The notes: generated by a model from the sequence alone, not told the origin. DNA of 38,514 nt from an uncultured Clostridia bacterium (GCA_944393415.1 CALYAD010000039.1:1-38514); one strand, 5' to 3'. Shown: positions 24,008 through 36,901, counted from the stretch's first letter. Made by a program: numbers and translations.

Positions 24008-25213
24008 TCAGTCGGAAACCGCCGTTACAACGCCGGAACCAACCGTTCTTCCACCCTCGCGGATAGCGAAGCGGAGTCCGACCTCTATAGCTATGGGGGT
24101 AATAAGCTCAACGTCCATAACTACGTTATCGCCGGGCTTGCACATTTCAACGTCGTCCGGAAGCTTGATGTTTCCGGTAACGTCAGTGGTTCTGAAATAG
24201 AACTGAGGTCTGTAACCGGTAAAGAAAGGCTTTTTACGTCCTCCCTCTTTTTCGGTAAGAACATAGACCTGTCCCTTGAACTTTGTATAAGGATGAACTG
24301 AGCCGACCTTACAGAGAACCTGTCCTCTTTCGATTTCATTCTTCTGTATACCGCGCAGAAGTGCTCCGATGTTGTCTCCTGCTTCTGCCATATCGAGCAG
24401 CTTGCGGAACATCTCAACACCGGTAACGGTGGTCTGCTTTCTCTCTTCCGTAAGACCGATGATCTCAACGACATCGTTTACCTTAACGGTTCCTCTCTCA
24501 ACACGGCCCGTAGCAACGGTTCCGCGTCCTGTGATGGAGAATACGTCCTCAACAGGCATAAGGAAAGGCTCGTCGGATTTTCTTGCGGGGGTGGGGATAT
24601 ATTCATCGACAGCCTTCATAAGCTCAAGTATGGGAGCATATTCGGGAGCCGAGGGATCTGTGCTCGTAGATTCGAGAGCTTCACGGGCGGAGCCGCGTAT
24701 AATCGGCACATCGTCGCCCGGGAAATCGTATTCGTTGAGAAGGTCTCTGATCTCCATTTCGACGAGGTCGAGAAGCTCCGGGTCGTCAACGAGGTCTGTC
24801 TTGTTCATGAAAACAACTATTGCGGGAACTCCGACCTGACGGGCAAGCAGTACGTGCTCACGGGTCTGCTGAAGGGGTCCGTCGGTCGCCGCGACGACGA
24901 GGATAGCACCGTCCATCTGAGCGGCGCCTGTTATCATGTTCTTAACATAGTCCGCGTGACCGGGGCAGTCAACGTGAGCGTAGTGACGATTTTCCGTCTC
25001 ATACTCAACGTGACGTGTGTTGATCGTGATTCCTCTTGCTCTCTCTTCGGGAGCGTTGTCGATCTGGTCGTACGCAAGAAACTCATTCTTACTGTTACCG
25101 AGAGAAAGAGTCTTTGTGATTGCCGCGGTAAGTGTGGTCTTACCATGGTCAACGTGACCGATCGTACCAATGTTTACATGGGGTTTTGTTCTTTCAAACT
25201 TTTCCTTTGCCAT
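24008..25213 (-). CDS. tuf: Elongation factor Tu
   Basis: EF-Tu carries aminoacyl-tRNA to the ribosome in its GTP form. The 401-residue product has the P-loop GHVDHGKT (19-26), [13 protein letters not shown] and the three-domain length expected. NKTD replaces the more common NKCD. RGITI marks the switch I region. GGAGGATCTAAAACA precedes the ATG. The gene is last in the run rpsL-rpsG-fusA-tuf and starts 47 bases after fusA. A GC-rich hairpin some 290 bases downstream may end the transcript. Confidence 0.98.
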   Translation of the reverse strand: MAKEKFERTKPHVNIGTIGHVDHGKTTLTAAITKTLSLGNSKNEFLAYDQIDNAPEERARGITINTRHVEYETENRHYAHVDCPGHADYVKNMITGAAQMDGAILVVAATDGPLQQTREHVLLARQVGVPAIVVFMNKTDLVDDPELLDLVEMEIRDLLNEYDFPGDDVPIIRGSAREALESTSTDPSAPEYAPILELMKAVDEYIPTPARKSDEPFLMPVEDVFSITGRGTVATGRVERGTVKVNDVVEIIGLTEERKQTTVTGVEMFRKLLDMAEAGDNIGALLRGIQKNEIERGQVLCKVGSVHPYTKFKGQVYVLTEKEGGRKKPFFTGYRPQFYFRTTDVTGNIKLPDDVEMCKPGDNVVMDVELITPIAIEVGLRFAIREGGRTVGSGVVTAVSD

Positions 25214-25260
25214 TGTTTTAGATCCTCCTGATGGATTTATTGATTAGATGCTGCATTTCA

Positions 25261-27345
25261 TCAGCTGTTTTTGTTTCTGCTCTTTATTATCGCTTCCTGA
25301 ACAGACTTAGGCACCTCGTCATAGTGGCTTGGTTCCATTATATAAGTTCCGCGTCCCTGAGTGCGGGAACGCAGATCTGTCGCGTATCCGAACATCTCGG
25401 ACAGCGGGACCATCGCGTTTATGACCTTCATGCCGTTATCGTCTTCCATAGACGTAATATTACCGCGGCGGGCTATGATGTTGCCCATAACGTCTCCCAT
25501 GTATTCCTCGGGCATCGTTACGACAACCTTCATTATCGGCTCAGTAAGAACAGGATCCGCCTTTGCCATCGCTTCCTTAAAAGCCATGGAGCCTGCGATG
25601 TTGAACGCCATTTCGTTTGAGTCAACCTCGTGGTATGATCCTCCCGTAAGCGTTACCTTTACGTCAACCACGTTATAGCCCGCGAGTATGCCGGACTGCA
25701 TCGCGCTTCTGATACCCTTGTCGACAGCGGGGATATACTCCTTCGGGATTTCTCCTCCGACGACCTCGTCGATGAATTCGTACCCCTTTCCGCTTTCGTT
25801 TGGCTCAATGGTTATCTTGGCGTGACCGTACATACCGTGACCACCGGTCTGACGCGCGTATTTCGTATCCGCACTTGCTGCACGACGGATACTTTCTTTA
25901 TAAGAAACCTGCGGTTTACCGACGTTGGCTTCCACTTTGAATTCTCTCTTGAGACGGTCTACGATGATGTCTAAGTGCAGCTCACCCATACCCGCGATTA
26001 TGGTCTGACCCGTTTCCTCGTCGGTGTAAGCCTTGAAGGTCGGGTCTTCTTTGGCAAGTTTTGAAAGCGCGATACCGAGTTTTTCCTGATCCGCTTTCGT
26101 TTTCGGCTCTATCGCCTCACGGATAACCGGCTCAGGGAACTCCATAGACTCAAGTATGACGGGATTATTTTCAAGACAAAGAGTATCGCCTGTTGTGGTG
26201 TCTTTAAGTCCGGCAACCGCCGCTATATCTCCCGAATAGCATCCTTCAATATTTGTACGGTCGTTAGCATGCATCTGTATAATACGTCCGAGTCTCTCGC
26301 GCTTACCCTTGGTAGCGTTGTACACTTCCGAACCGGTCTCGATTTTACCGGAATATACTCGGAAGTAGCAGAGAGAGCCGACGTCCTTATCGTTCATTAT
26401 CTTGAACGCAAGAGCTGAAAACGGAGCGTTATCGTCCGCGTGCATCTGAACCTCCTCGTTCGTTCTCGGGTCTATACCCTTGATCGGAGGAATATCCAGC
26501 GGCGACGGCAAATAGTCGATAACAGCGTCGAGCATTTTCTGCACGCCCTTGTTTTTATAAGAAGAGCCGCATACGACCGGCACTATCTTGTTTGCTATAC
26601 AGGCCTTGCGCAGTGCCACCTTAAGCTCCTGAACAGATATTTCCTCGTCCATGAGGTATCTTTCCATCAGCTCGTCGTCGCTTTCGCAAATCGCCTCTAC
26701 CATTTTCTTGTGGTATTCTTCGGCTTGTTCCTGCATATCGGCCGGGATAGGCTCTACTCGCATATCCTTGCCGAGATCATCGTAATATATATCAGCCTCC
26801 ATATTCATAAGGTCTACTATACCCTTGAAGGTGGACTCTGAACCAATTGGTAGTTGTATCGGCACCGGATTTGTCTTGAGACGCTTCTTCATCATGTCAA
26901 TGACACGGTAGAAGTTCGCGCCCATTATATCCATCTTGTTGACGTACGCCATACGCGGAACCTTATACTTGTCCGCCTGACGCCAAACAGTCTCCGACTG
27001 AGGCTCAACTCCTCCCTTTGCGCAGAAAACCGTGACCGAACCGTCAAGAACACGCAGCGAACGCTCAACCTCAACCGTGAAGTCGACGTGTCCGGGGGTG
27101 TCAATTATATTAATACGATTGCCTTTCCAGTAGCATGTAGTGGCGGCGGAGGTAATGGTTATACCTCTTTCCGCCTCCTGCTCCATCCAGTCCATGGTTG
27201 CTGCACCTTCATGGACCTCTCCGATCTTATGATTTTTACCGGTATAGAACAGTATGCGTTCCGTGGTCGTGGTCTTTCCGGCATCGATGTGAGCCATGAT
27301 ACCGATATTTCTTGTATTTTCCAGTGAAAATTCTCTTGGTTTCAT
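25261..27345 (-). CDS. fusA: Elongation factor G
   Basis: EF-G is the GTPase that moves the ribosome along mRNA by one codon; with a recycling factor it also splits post-termination ribosomes. The 694-residue length is normal. Motifs are AHIDAGKTT (18-26), [28 protein letters not shown] and NKMD, and domain IV has [31 protein letters not shown] precedes the ATG. The 344-base gap before it follows rpsG and contains a possible hairpin, so expression relative to rpsG may be modulated. Confidence 0.98.
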   Translation of the reverse strand: MKPREFSLENTRNIGIMAHIDAGKTTTTERILFYTGKNHKIGEVHEGAATMDWMEQEAERGITITSAATTCYWKGNRINIIDTPGHVDFTVEVERSLRVLDGSVTVFCAKGGVEPQSETVWRQADKYKVPRMAYVNKMDIMGANFYRVIDMMKKRLKTNPVPIQLPIGSESTFKGIVDLMNMEADIYYDDLGKDMRVEPIPADMQEQAEEYHKKMVEAICESDDELMERYLMDEEISVQELKVALRKACIANKIVPVVCGSSYKNKGVQKMLDAVIDYLPSPLDIPPIKGIDPRTNEEVQMHADDNAPFSALAFKIMNDKDVGSLCYFRVYSGKIETGSEVYNATKGKRERLGRIIQMHANDRTNIEGCYSGDIAAVAGLKDTTTGDTLCLENNPVILESMEFPEPVIREAIEPKTKADQEKLGIALSKLAKEDPTFKAYTDEETGQTIIAGMGELHLDIIVDRLKREFKVEANVGKPQVSYKESIRRAASADTKYARQTGGHGMYGHAKITIEPNESGKGYEFIDEVVGGEIPKEYIPAVDKGIRSAMQSGILAGYNVVDVKVTLTGGSYHEVDSNEMAFNIAGSMAFKEAMAKADPVLTEPIMKVVVTMPEEYMGDVMGNIIARRGNITSMEDDNGMKVINAMVPLSEMFGYATDLRSRTQGRGTYIMEPSHYDEVPKSVQEAIIKSRNKNS

Positions 27346-27689
27346 TTGATTTTGACCTATCCTTTCGGTCCTTGAACTCAGGGCTTTCCGCCCTGCTCGG
27401 CGGGCGCGCCGCGATCGGACCCCAAATTTATTTCCATCCCTTTTAAAACGGATAACGTTTACGCCATCCGTCTTCGGCAGAACCGCACCGTTTCAAATGA
27501 TGCGAAAGCCATAAAAGGCGGAGCTTGAAAACGGGTTCTCAAGCTTATTTCCTTTGTTTAAGCCCCTCCGCGTTTCTCGCGGACGGATTACCGGTCATTA
27601 GCATAGCAAAAGACCTCCGATCCGGGACTACTCCGGAAAACCAGGGTCTGACAAAGCCGGCGAAACTCATCACCATCCGGCGAAGCTCA
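27346..27689 (-). other. Gap between rpsG and fusA with repeats and a hairpin
   Basis: No gene is supported. An imperfect hairpin AGACC/GGTCT ending in TTTT (minus strand, 27608-27649) may partly terminate or attenuate. A direct repeat lies at the rpsG end. A GGGCTTTCCGCCC type hairpin occurs at about 27390-27405 near the fusA leader. Confidence 0.4.
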
Positions 27690-27693
27690 TCAG
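27657..27693. repeat. Short direct repeat at the end of rpsG
   Basis: CCGGCGAAACTCATCAC (27657-27673) and CCGGCGAAGCTCATCAG (27677-27693) differ at two positions (one internal, one at the last base) and lie 20 bases apart. The second copy includes the rpsG stop codon, so the first looks like a duplication of the gene end. Confidence 0.6.
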
Positions 27694-28160
27694 TATCTGT
27701 AATGAGCAAAAGCCTTGTTGGCATCCGCCATTCTGTGCGTTTCTTCCTTCTTCTTAAACGCTCCGCCCGTGCTGTTCAGCGCGTCCACTATCTCGCCCGC
27801 AAGCTTTTCCGCCATGGATTTCTCACTGCGGTTTCTTGAATACGTGCGTATCCAGCGGAGTCCGAGCGTAAGCCTTCTTTCTTCGCGGACCTCCATAGGC
27901 ACCTGATATGTCGAACCGCCTACTCGTCTTGCCTTGACTTCAAATCTCGGCATTACGTTTTCAAGAGCTTCGTTGAACGCCTCAAGCGCTCCCTTGCCGG
28001 TCTTGGTTTCGACTATCTCAAAAGCATCGTATACTATCTTTTGAGCAACGCCTTTTTTACCGTCTTCCATGATGTTGTTGATCAGCTTCGTGACCAGCTT
28101 TGAATGATAAAGCGGATCCGGAAGCACGTCTCTCTTGGAAATCTGACCTCTTCTTGGCAC
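27690..28160 (-). CDS. rpsG: 30S ribosomal protein S7
   Basis: S7 nucleates folding of the 3' major domain of 16S rRNA and lies at the decoding exit. The 156-residue length is exact for the family. [17 protein letters not shown] and [16 protein letters not shown] are hallmark segments. It begins with GTG, preceded by GGAGGGAAGAAAAA. A 7-bp hairpin lies upstream of that site. The gene is 146 bases after rpsL. Confidence 0.98.
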   Translation of the reverse strand: MPRRGQISKRDVLPDPLYHSKLVTKLINNIMEDGKKGVAQKIVYDAFEIVETKTGKGALEAFNEALENVMPRFEVKARRVGGSTYQVPMEVREERRLTLGLRWIRTYSRNRSEKSMAEKLAGEIVDALNSTGGAFKKKEETHRMADANKAFAHYRY

Positions 28161-28187
28161 TTTTTCTTCCCTCCTTCACATAAAATG

Positions 28188-28209
28188 AATTCACAGGTAC
28201 TCGTGAATT
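28188..28209 (-). promoter_or_regulatory. Hairpin in the rpsG leader
   Basis: AATTCAC and GTGAATT form a 7-bp stem with an eight-base loop about 15 bases before the rpsG ribosome binding site. In several bacteria the rpsL-rpsG spacer is bound by S7 to repress translation; whether this hairpin does the same is inference. Confidence 0.4.
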
Positions 28210-28306
28210 TTTCCCGTAAATGTGCAGGTCAAGCAGGTTCCAATTACATCGCTGTATAATATAATCGTTTCCGATTTGACTCTGACAAAAACGTTTTCTG
28301 CCGGTA

Positions 28307-28732
28307 TCACTTCTTTCCAGCCGGCTTTGCTCTCTTCGCTCCGTACTTAGAGCGTCCCTGATTCCTTTTTGCAACACCCTGCGCGTCGAGAGTTCCGCGG
28401 ATGACATGATAACGGACACCGGGCAGGTCACGAACCCTTCCGCCTCTTATGAGAACGACCGAGTGCTCCTGAAGATTATGTCCGATACCGGGAATATAAG
28501 TCGTAGCCTCCATACCGTTTGAAAGTCTTACTCTGGCGATCTTACGAAGAGCCGAGTTCGGCTTTTTCGGCGTAGTGGTCGTTACCTTTGTACAAACCCC
28601 GCGCTTCTGCGGCGACGGCTGATCGGTTGTTATTCCCTTAAGCGTGTTAACGCCGTGCTGAAGCACCGGAGCCTTTGATTTATACTTTGGCTGCTTTCTT
28701 CCCTGTCTTACAAGCTGATTGAATGTTGGCAT
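28307..28732 (-). CDS. rpsL: 30S ribosomal protein S12
   Basis: S12 sits at the decoding centre and monitors codon-anticodon pairing. The 141-residue product has the Firmicutes-type insertion near the start. [24 protein letters not shown] and [14 protein letters not shown] are the two conserved loops. K56, equivalent to E. coli K43, and the second loop are wild type, so no streptomycin-resistance substitution is seen. AGGAGGAGAAAG precedes the ATG. It is the first gene after a strong promoter. Confidence 0.98.
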   Translation of the reverse strand: MPTFNQLVRQGRKQPKYKSKAPVLQHGVNTLKGITTDQPSPQKRGVCTKVTTTTPKKPNSALRKIARVRLSNGMEATTYIPGIGHNLQEHSVVLIRGGRVRDLPGVRYHVIRGTLDAQGVAKRNQGRSKYGAKRAKPAGKK

Positions 28733-28803
28733 CTTTCTCCTCCTTCCCCCCTAATCTCGGCAATACAGGTTAAACTGAATCCCACATTACCGGAATTATA
28801 TTT

Positions 28804-28832
28804 ATTATACAATATTATATACAGAAAGTCAA
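28804..28832 (-). promoter_or_regulatory. Promoter of rpsL-rpsG-fusA-tuf
   Basis: TTGACT (28827-28832) and a perfect TATAAT (28804-28809) are 17 bases apart on the minus strand. This strong promoter lies 72 bases upstream of the rpsL start codon and gives the block its own expression, separate from rpoBC, which ends in a terminator just upstream. Confidence 0.85.
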
Positions 28833-29006
28833 GCATATCATTAGTCGGTTAAATCATTTTCTACCTTTTGCACAATATGCAGATTTTCGGCAGGTTATTT
28901 TATATAAATTTTTACATATTAAACAATCTTTTGAATTTAATAGAATGACGAAGCGGCGGATTTCGTGTCAATCTCCGTCAGACATTCACGTCTTAGTTAA
29001 GCCGTT

Positions 29007-29046
29007 CAAAAAACCGGACCGGCTCATTTTTACCTGAGTCGGTCCC
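29007..29046 (-). terminator. Terminator of the rpoB-rpoC transcript
   Basis: On the minus strand GGACCGACTCA pairs with TGAGCCGGTCC around a GGTAAAAA loop, followed by GGTTTTTTG. This is a typical Rho-independent terminator 50 bases after the rpoC stop codon. Confidence 0.9.
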
Positions 29047-29095
29047 TGTTTCAGCTCTCATATCGGATATGCCCTAAGGGCGCTCCTTGATCTTT

Positions 29096-32000
29096 TCACT
29101 GCTCCTCGGCGTCCGCGTAATCCCCGTCCTCGTCTTCCGGGTATTCCTCCTCTACACGCTCTACCTCAACGTTACGGTAATACTCCATACCTGTTCCCGC
29201 AGGAATAAGCTTACCGATGATAACGTTCTCTTTAAGTCCGAGCAGATTATCCGTTTTGCCTTTTATAGCCGCTTCGGTAAGCACCTTAGTGGTCTCCTGG
29301 AAGGACGCGGCGGAAAGGAAGGATTCTGTGTTAAGCGACGCCTTAGTGATACCGAGAAGCACGACGGAGCCTTTCGGAAGAGTAAGCCCTTCCTCGCCCG
29401 CGTCCATTCTGGCTATCAGCTTATCGGTCTCCACCCTGAATTCGGCCTTATCGACCATGCTGCCCTGCATCATATTGCTGCTTCCCGCGTCGTCCACATG
29501 CATTTTTCTTGTCATCTGACGCGCGATAACCTCAATATGCTTGTCGTTTATATCGACGGACTGGCTGCGGTATACCCGCTGCACTTCTCGGATTATATAG
29601 TCATAAACCGCGTCCACTCCGCTTACCCGCATTATATCCGCGGGAGCAAGGCTGCCCTCCGTGATCGGATCGCCGCGCTTTATCGTCGCTCCGTCCGCGA
29701 CCATAATCCTTGAATTGTAAGGAATGGTATACGTGGCAAGCTTTTCCCCGTTGTTTGATATGCTCACGCTGCGGGTTCTCTTGACCTCGGTTATCTCGAC
29801 AGTACCGTCCGCCTCTGCGATTATCGCGGTCTTTTTCGGTCTGCGCGCCTCGAACAGCTCCTCTACCCTCGGCAGACCGTTTGTGATATTCGAGCCGGCA
29901 ACGCCGCCGGTATGGAACGTTCTCATGGTCAGCTGCGTACCGGGCTCGCCTATAGACTGCGCGGCTATGATACCGACCGCCTCGCCTATGTTTACCTTCT
30001 TTCCGGCGCCCGAGGCAAGATCCGAGCCATAACAGTGCGCGCACACGCCGTGAAGCGCCTCGCATTCGAGGATGCTTCTGATGCATACGTTTTCTATTCC
30101 CGCGCCGACGATCTTCTCAACCTCTTCCTCCGTCATCAGAGTGTTATCCGGCACAAGCACGTTCCCGTCGGCGTCCACGACATCGCCCTGTGTGTAACGT
30201 CCGAGCAGACGGTCGTCAAGCTTCTCTATTGTCTCGCCCTCGTCGGTTATCTTGGAGACCCACATACCCTTAACGGTGCCGCAGTCCTCCTGACGTATTA
30301 TAACGTCCTGGGAGACGTCAACCAGACGCCTTGTAAGATACCCCGAGTCCGCGGTACGCAAAGCCGTGTCCGAAAGGGATTTACGCGCGCCGCGCGCCGC
30401 GATGAAGTATTCAAGTATTTTAAGACCTTCGCGGAAATTCGATTTGATCGGCAGCTCCATCGTTTCGCCGGAAGCCTTGAACATCAGTCCGCGCATTCCC
30501 GCCAGCTGTCTCATCTGTGTAATATTACCGCGCGCTCCGGAATCGCTCATCATTTTTATAGGATTGTAGCGATCAAAACGCTTCTGCAGCGCTGAAACAA
30601 CGTCGTTTGTGGTCTTTTCCCAGATCTTTATTACGTTTTTATAGCGCTCGTCCTCGGTCAGCTCGCCGTCCTCGTACGCCATGCGTATCTTTTCCACGTC
30701 TTTTTCCGATTCGGAAACAAGCGTGTACTTTTCCTCCGGTATTGTAATATCCGCAAAGGAAATTGAGATACCGCTCTTTGTAGAGTATTTGAAGCCGTTG
30801 GACTTTATGGCGTCAAGCACGTTTGCCGTCTCGGAGATGGTATGCTTTTTTATACAGTTGTCAACTATCTTACCGAGTTCTTTTTTCCGTACGGTCATAT
30901 CTATCTCAAGCTTGAGATAGTTTTCCGGCTTGCTTCTGTCGACAAAGCCCAGATCCTGTGGAATCGGCTTGTTAAATATCATACGACCAAGCGTAGCGTC
31001 TATAAGGCCGCTGTAAGTGACTCCGTCTATCTCCTTTGTCACCCGTACCTTTATCGGAGCGTGCAGACCGAGCTCGCCGTTCTCAAAAGCCATCATCGCC
31101 TCGTCAAAGTCACGGTAAACGTTGCCCTCTCCCGGCTCTCCCGCTTTGTCGATGGTAAGATAGAATGAGCCCAGCACCATGTCCTGCGAGGGAACGGAGA
31201 CGGCGCGTCCGTCAGCCGGCTTAAGCAGGTTGTTGGCGGAAAGCATCAGGAAACGCGATTCCGCCTGCGCCTCGCTGGAAAGCGGGACGTGTACCGGCAT
31301 CTGGTCCCCGTCGAAGTCCGCGTTGAAAGCCGTACATACCAATGGGTGAAGCTTTATAGCTCTGCCCTCGACCAGTATCGGCTCAAACGCCTGAACGGAA
31401 AGCCTGTGCAGCGTCGGCGCGCGGTTAAGCAGCACCGGATGCTCTTTTATTACTATTTCGAGCGCATCCCACACCTCCGGGGTCACTTTCTCGACTTTTT
31501 TCTTTGCGTCTTTGATATTCGAAGCCTTCTGAGACTCCACAAGACGCTTCATGACAAACGGTCTGAAAAGCTCCAGAGCCATTTCCTTTGGCAGACCGCA
31601 CTGGTAAATACGAAGCTCCGGTCCGACGACTATAACCGAACGTCCGGAATAGTCCACACGTTTGCCGAGAAGGTTCTGACGGAAGCGCCCCTGCTTTCCT
31701 CTGAGCATATCGGAGAGCGACTTCAGCGGGCGGTTGGAAGGCCCCGTCACGCTCTTGCCGTGATGACCGTTGTCAAAGAGCGCGTCCACCGCCTCCTGGA
31801 GCATTCTCTTTTCGTTTCTTACAATTATATCCGGCGCGTCAAGCTCTATCAGACGGGCGAGACGGTTGTTTCTGTTGATGACGCGTCTGTACAGGTCGTT
31901 TATATCCGAGGTGGCGTACCTTCCGCCGTCCAGCGGCACCATGGGCCGGATATCCGGTGGGATCACCGGTATGACGTCAAGTATCATCCATTCGGGCTTA

Positions 32001-32659
32001 TTGTGTGAGGCCCGGAAGGATTCGACTATGGAAAGACGCTTTGTGATCTTTACCTTTTTCTGACCCGACGCATTCTGCAGCTCCTCTTTCAGCTTTGCGG
32101 AGAGCTCGTCAAGATCCAGCTTCTGGAGCAGCTTTTTCACCGCCTCCGCGCCCATTCCGACCTCGAAATCGTCCTGGTATTTATTATAGTATTCCTGATA
32201 TTCCCTGTCCGTCAGCAGCTGGTTCTGCACAAGAGGGGTGTTTCCGGGATCAATAACTATATATTGGATAAAATACAGCACCTTTTCGAGATACCTCGGG
32301 GAGATATCGAGAAGAGTCCCGATCCTTGACGGTATCGCGCGGAAATACCATATATGCGACACCGGAGCGGCAAGCTCTATATGCCCCATACGCTCGCGCC
32401 GCACCTTTTTCGATGTGACCTCGACGCCGCATTTTTCGCATTTCTTGCCTGTATATCTTACTCTTTTATATTTTCCGCAATAGCACTCATAGTCCTTGGT
32501 TGGGCCGAAGATCTTTTCACAGAAAAGTCCGTCTCTCTCGGCCTTGAGCGTGCGATAGTTTATAGTCTCCGGCTTTTTGACCTCGCCGTAAGACCACGAT
32601 CTTATAGTATCCGGAGACGCAAGTCCGATTTTGATTGAATCAAAAATATTTCGTTCCAT
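29096..32659 (-). CDS. rpoC: DNA-directed RNA polymerase subunit beta'
   Basis: The largest RNA polymerase subunit, holding the catalytic magnesium. The 1187-residue product has the zinc-binding C59, C61, C74 and C77 at the N-terminus. NADFDGD at 446-452 supplies the three catalytic aspartates. A second Cys cluster ([17 protein letters not shown]) and [18 protein letters not shown] mark the trigger-loop region. The C-terminus ends in an acidic tail. AAAGGATTAGG precedes the ATG. It lies 96 bases after rpoB and is followed by a terminator. Confidence 0.98.
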   Translation of the reverse strand: MERNIFDSIKIGLASPDTIRSWSYGEVKKPETINYRTLKAERDGLFCEKIFGPTKDYECYCGKYKRVRYTGKKCEKCGVEVTSKKVRRERMGHIELAAPVSHIWYFRAIPSRIGTLLDISPRYLEKVLYFIQYIVIDPGNTPLVQNQLLTDREYQEYYNKYQDDFEVGMGAEAVKKLLQKLDLDELSAKLKEELQNASGQKKVKITKRLSIVESFRASHNKPEWMILDVIPVIPPDIRPMVPLDGGRYATSDINDLYRRVINRNNRLARLIELDAPDIIVRNEKRMLQEAVDALFDNGHHGKSVTGPSNRPLKSLSDMLRGKQGRFRQNLLGKRVDYSGRSVIVVGPELRIYQCGLPKEMALELFRPFVMKRLVESQKASNIKDAKKKVEKVTPEVWDALEIVIKEHPVLLNRAPTLHRLSVQAFEPILVEGRAIKLHPLVCTAFNADFDGDQMPVHVPLSSEAQAESRFLMLSANNLLKPADGRAVSVPSQDMVLGSFYLTIDKAGEPGEGNVYRDFDEAMMAFENGELGLHAPIKVRVTKEIDGVTYSGLIDATLGRMIFNKPIPQDLGFVDRSKPENYLKLEIDMTVRKKELGKIVDNCIKKHTISETANVLDAIKSNGFKYSTKSGISISFADITIPEEKYTLVSESEKDVEKIRMAYEDGELTEDERYKNVIKIWEKTTNDVVSALQKRFDRYNPIKMMSDSGARGNITQMRQLAGMRGLMFKASGETMELPIKSNFREGLKILEYFIAARGARKSLSDTALRTADSGYLTRRLVDVSQDVIIRQEDCGTVKGMWVSKITDEGETIEKLDDRLLGRYTQGDVVDADGNVLVPDNTLMTEEEVEKIVGAGIENVCIRSILECEALHGVCAHCYGSDLASGAGKKVNIGEAVGIIAAQSIGEPGTQLTMRTFHTGGVAGSNITNGLPRVEELFEARRPKKTAIIAEADGTVEITEVKRTRSVSISNNGEKLATYTIPYNSRIMVADGATIKRGDPITEGSLAPADIMRVSGVDAVYDYIIREVQRVYRSQSVDINDKHIEVIARQMTRKMHVDDAGSSNMMQGSMVDKAEFRVETDKLIARMDAGEEGLTLPKGSVVLLGITKASLNTESFLSAASFQETTKVLTEAAIKGKTDNLLGLKENVIIGKLIPAGTGMEYYRNVEVERVEEEYPEDEDGDYADAEEQ

Positions 32660-32755
32660 CCTAATCCTTTCATACCGGCGTTAGACCGGCTTCAAAAAGC
32701 TTGATATTCTGCAATTGACTTTCCCGACTGCTCTGACACGAAAGCGACATGTCCG

Positions 32756-35700
32756 TCAGTCAAGGTCTCCGTCGTCGTATATATCGTCGCCGTCGTATTC
32801 TCCAAGATCTTCGGAGAGATAATCGTCGTCATCCTCTTCCTCAAACCCGCCGTCCGCTTCCTCTTCGGTAAATCCGTTTCCAAGCAGCTCATTCTGCTCG
32901 GCGACGCTCTTTCCGATCTCTTCTTCCGTAAAGTAAGTGGCCTGACCGGGTCTTTCAAGCTCGGTCTCGGTAAGCGACGACAGCTCTATCTCGGTTCCGT
33001 CCGGATCCTGTACCTTGATATCCAGCCCAAGAGCCTGAAGCTCCTTGACAAGCACCTTGAAGGATTCGGGTACGCCCGGAGTAGGTATATTCTGTCCCTT
33101 CACTATCGCCTCGTAGGTCTTCGTGCGTCCGTTTACGTCGTCGCTCTTAACGGTCAGTATCTCCTGAAGAGTATACGCCGCGCCATACGCCTCAAGCGCC
33201 CAGACCTCCATTTCACCGAAGCGCTGACCGCCGAACTGCGCCTTTCCTCCGAGAGGCTGCTGCGTGACAAGAGAATACGGACCCGTCGCACGAGCGTGTA
33301 TCTTATCGTCAACAAGGTGGTGAAGCTTGAGGTAGTACATTATGCCGACCGTCGCCGCGTGGTCAAAGGGCTGACCCGTACGTCCGTCATAAAGTATGGA
33401 CTTACCGTCGGAAAGCTTGAGTCTGCGGCTTCCCTTCAGCGCGGAAATCATCTCGGGCGAGCTCTTTTCCTCGTCAGTCAGCTCCACTATTCCCTTTTCT
33501 CCGGTGATATCGTCCGTTACCTCTTTATAAAGCGTCTTTGAACACAGCGTCTTCAGACAGCCGTTCTTTAAGAGCTCCTCAAGCAGAGCGGTATCCTGCT
33601 TTTCCTCCTCGGTAAGCAGCCTGCAGACAGGCATTCCGTTCTCGTCTCTCTTGACCGCAAGTATACCTGCTTCTCCGACTCTGCTGCGGCGTTCCTCTTT
33701 TTCCATTCTGTAAACGAACCTTGTGTTAACAGCGTCGTTTACGTCGGTCATATCGCTGTAGACATCGTCGGTCGGGAGCAGGTCTCTGTAAAGACCGGAA
33801 CGGATAAGACATTCGGTAATATCCTGCTCCTTGGCTCCGTCGAACACCGGAGTCATGACCTTCCAGCCAAGACGCTTCGCGGCTATTCCGAGATGCATCT
33901 CAAGCACCTGTCCGATATTCATTCGCGAAGGAACTCCCATCGGATTAAGAACTATATCAAGCGGAGTTCCGTCCGCAAGAAAAGGCATATCCTCCGGCGG
34001 AAGTATTCTCGAAACAACGCCCTTGTTTCCGTGACGTCCCGCCATCTTGTCTCCCACGGATATCTTACGCTTCTGCGCGATATAGACTCTTACGACCTTA
34101 TTTACCCCGGGCGGCAGCTCGTCGGAATTTTCACGCGAGAACACCTTCACGTCCACAACTATACCGGATTCTCCGTGCGGCAGACGCAAAGAGGTGTCTC
34201 TGGTCTCTCTCGCCTTTTCGCCGAATATCGCGCGTAAGAGACGCTCCTCAGGGGTAAGCTCAGTGTCTCCTTTAGGAGTGATCTTGCCCACGAGAATATC
34301 GCCCGCGTGTACCTCGGTCCCCTTGCGGATAATACCCTCGGAGCTGAGGTCCTTCAGCGCGTCCTCTCCGACGTTGTTTATCTCTCTGGTTATCTCCTCG
34401 TCGCCGAGCTTGGTATTTCTCGCTTCGCAGGAGTATTCTTCTATATGAATAGACGTGTATACGTCGTTTCTTACAAGCTTTTCATTAAGCAGTACCGCGT
34501 CCTCATAGTTATAGCCCTCCCATGTAAGGAAGCCTATGAGCGCGTTCTTTCCGAGCGATATCTCTCCGTTTGAGGTCGCGGGCCCGTCCGCTATTACCTC
34601 TCCCTGCTCCACGCTGTCTCCGACATTGACTATCGGTCTCTGATTTACGCAAGTACCCTGGTTTGAGCGCTTGAATTTAAGGAGACGGTAAACATCCTTC
34701 TGCCCCTTTGAGGTCCTGACGACTATCTCGTCCGCGCTTACCTTTTCAACCGTACCGGCGTTTTTGGCGCAGACTACCACGCCCGAATCCACCGCCGCCT
34801 TATATTCTATGCCCGTCGCTACTATCGGGCTTTCCGTGACCATAAGCGGAACCGCCTGCTTCTGCATGTTTGAACCCATGAGCGCGCGGGCGTTATCGTC
34901 GTTTTCGAGAAACGGTATCATAGCGGTCGCAACTGACACGACCATCTTCGGGGAAACGTCTATGAAATCAAAATCCGTCGCCTCCCTCTCGACGATCTCG
35001 GACTTATCGCGCCCCTGCGCTCTTTTTTCTATAAAGAAGCCTTTTTCGTCCACCGGCGTATTCGCCTGAGCGATAACATAGTTATCCTCCACGTCTGCTG
35101 TCATATAAACAATCTCGTCTGTCGCCCTTGCTCTTTTCTCGCCGTCCACCTCGACAGTCTCGACGCGGCGGTACGGAGCCTCTATAAATCCATATTCATT
35201 TATTTTCGCGTACGTAGAAAGATAGCAGATCAGACCTATATTCGGTCCTTCCGGCGTCTCTATCGGACAGATACGTCCGTAATGTGTGTAGTGGACGTCA
35301 CGTACCTCAAACGACGCACGGTCGCGCGAGAGACCTCCGGGTCCCAAGGCGGACAAACGGCGCTTATGGGTCAGCTCCGCCAGCGGATTATTCTGATCCA
35401 TAAACTGCGAAAGCGGAGAGGAGCCGAAAAACTCACGGATCGCCGTAACCACCGGGCGTATATTAATAACGCTCTCAGGGGTAAGGCTGTCCGAGTCCTG
35501 AGTACCAATCTTTTCCTTGACTATCTTGTCCATCCTCGAAAAGCCGATACGCATCTGATTTTGGAGAAGCTCTCCTACGCAGCGCAGACGGCGGTTGCCG
35601 AGGTGATCTATATCGTCTACCGAGCCTATATCATAGCTCAGCCCCAGCATATAGTTTATTGATGAAAAGATATCCTCTTTGGTTATATGCTTAGGCACCA

Positions 35701-36901
35701 GAGCCCCCATTCTCGACGAAGCCAGCTTCATTACGGTCTCAAGATCGCCGCCCGCCTCCTCAAGTATCGCGCTCATTTCATCAGCGCGCACCTTTCCGGT
35801 AACGCCGATTGACGCGAGGTCAAGCCCGAATGCCTCCGGATATGCCATTCCATTGGAAAATATTCTGTATTCCTCGCCGCTGTCAAGGTAAATATACGCC
35901 TCGTTGACGCCGGCTCTCTCAAGCTCCTCGGCCTTGCGGGCGTCGATGAGCGCATCCGCCTCCGCAAGAATTTCTCCGGTAATCGGAGAGACGACGGGTC
36001 TGGCGAGCGTTCTGTCCTTGAGACGGTCTCCGATACCCAGCTTCTTGTCGAACTTATAGCGTCCTACCGGCGCGAGATCATACATTCTCGGCTCAAAGAA
36101 CATTCTGCTTATCAGCAGCTGCGCGCTCTCCACCGTAGGCGGCTCTCCGGGACGAAGCTTTTTGTATATCTCCTTTAAAGCCTCTTCTCCCTCCGAGGTT
36201 TTGTTCGCAATTGCCTCGGCATTCATTCCGTCTTTATTAAGCGTAGCGTTTATTTTCGGGCTGTCCCCAAAGTATGAGCGTATCTCGTCGTCCTTTTCTA
36301 TACCGAGAGCTCTTATAAGCACTGTTACAGGTATCTTTCTGTTTTTATCTATACGGACATAGAAAACGTCGTTGAGATCCGTTTCATACTCAAGCCAAGC
36401 GCCTCTGTACGGTATGACCGTGGAAGTAAACATCTTCTTTCCGCTTCTGTCCATCTGAACCGAGTAATACACTCCCGGAGAACGGACTATCTGGGAAACT
36501 ATTACTCTTTCCGCGCCGTTTATCACAAACGTGCCGTTATCGGTCATAAGCGGGAAATCGCCCATGAATATCGGCTTTTCCGTCATTTCCCCGGTACTTT
36601 TGTTAAGGAGTCTGACCGTTACCCTTAGCGGAGCGGCATAGTTGACGTCTCTGTCCTTACACTCCTCCACCGGATGCTTTGGGGTCGGATCTATGGAAAA
36701 ATCCACAAAATCTATACTTATGTTTCCCGTATGGTCCGTTATAGGAGAAACATCCCGCAGTACCTCTTTAAGCCCTTCGTCGATAAACCACTGATATGAT
36801 TTCTTTTGAACGTCTATGAGGTTGGGCATCTCCAGCGCTTCGTCTATTTTAGCGAAGCTCTTTCGGGTTATCTTATTGCTGAGCCTCTGATCCTTGACCA
36901 T
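32756..36901 (-). CDS. rpoB: DNA-directed RNA polymerase subunit beta, with a lineage-specific insertion
   Basis: The beta subunit of RNA polymerase. Conserved segments include the rifampicin region [22 protein letters not shown], followed by [13 protein letters not shown] and [15 protein letters not shown], and the C-terminal [20 protein letters not shown]. The 1381 residues exceed the usual clostridial length. About 120 extra residues sit between [15 protein letters not shown] and the conserved LYDGRTG (33422-33790). The C-terminus is an acidic tail of about 40 residues. I chose the ATG at 36901, 12 bases after AAAGGA; an ATG at 36913 touches the site and is too close. The rifampicin region has no resistance change that I can recognise. 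Confidence 0.97.
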   Translation of the reverse strand: MVKDQRLSNKITRKSFAKIDEALEMPNLIDVQKKSYQWFIDEGLKEVLRDVSPITDHTGNISIDFVDFSIDPTPKHPVEECKDRDVNYAAPLRVTVRLLNKSTGEMTEKPIFMGDFPLMTDNGTFVINGAERVIVSQIVRSPGVYYSVQMDRSGKKMFTSTVIPYRGAWLEYETDLNDVFYVRIDKNRKIPVTVLIRALGIEKDDEIRSYFGDSPKINATLNKDGMNAEAIANKTSEGEEALKEIYKKLRPGEPPTVESAQLLISRMFFEPRMYDLAPVGRYKFDKKLGIGDRLKDRTLARPVVSPITGEILAEADALIDARKAEELERAGVNEAYIYLDSGEEYRIFSNGMAYPEAFGLDLASIGVTGKVRADEMSAILEEAGGDLETVMKLASSRMGALVPKHITKEDIFSSINYMLGLSYDIGSVDDIDHLGNRRLRCVGELLQNQMRIGFSRMDKIVKEKIGTQDSDSLTPESVINIRPVVTAIREFFGSSPLSQFMDQNNPLAELTHKRRLSALGPGGLSRDRASFEVRDVHYTHYGRICPIETPEGPNIGLICYLSTYAKINEYGFIEAPYRRVETVEVDGEKRARATDEIVYMTADVEDNYVIAQANTPVDEKGFFIEKRAQGRDKSEIVEREATDFDFIDVSPKMVVSVATAMIPFLENDDNARALMGSNMQKQAVPLMVTESPIVATGIEYKAAVDSGVVVCAKNAGTVEKVSADEIVVRTSKGQKDVYRLLKFKRSNQGTCVNQRPIVNVGDSVEQGEVIADGPATSNGEISLGKNALIGFLTWEGYNYEDAVLLNEKLVRNDVYTSIHIEEYSCEARNTKLGDEEITREINNVGEDALKDLSSEGIIRKGTEVHAGDILVGKITPKGDTELTPEERLLRAIFGEKARETRDTSLRLPHGESGIVVDVKVFSRENSDELPPGVNKVVRVYIAQKRKISVGDKMAGRHGNKGVVSRILPPEDMPFLADGTPLDIVLNPMGVPSRMNIGQVLEMHLGIAAKRLGWKVMTPVFDGAKEQDITECLIRSGLYRDLLPTDDVYSDMTDVNDAVNTRFVYRMEKEERRSRVGEAGILAVKRDENGMPVCRLLTEEEKQDTALLEELLKNGCLKTLCSKTLYKEVTDDITGEKGIVELTDEEKSSPEMISALKGSRRLKLSDGKSILYDGRTGQPFDHAATVGIMYYLKLHHLVDDKIHARATGPYSLVTQQPLGGKAQFGGQRFGEMEVWALEAYGAAYTLQEILTVKSDDVNGRTKTYEAIVKGQNIPTPGVPESFKVLVKELQALGLDIKVQDPDGTEIELSSLTETELERPGQATYFTEEEIGKSVAEQNELLGNGFTEEEADGGFEEEDDDDYLSEDLGEYDGDDIYDDGDLD

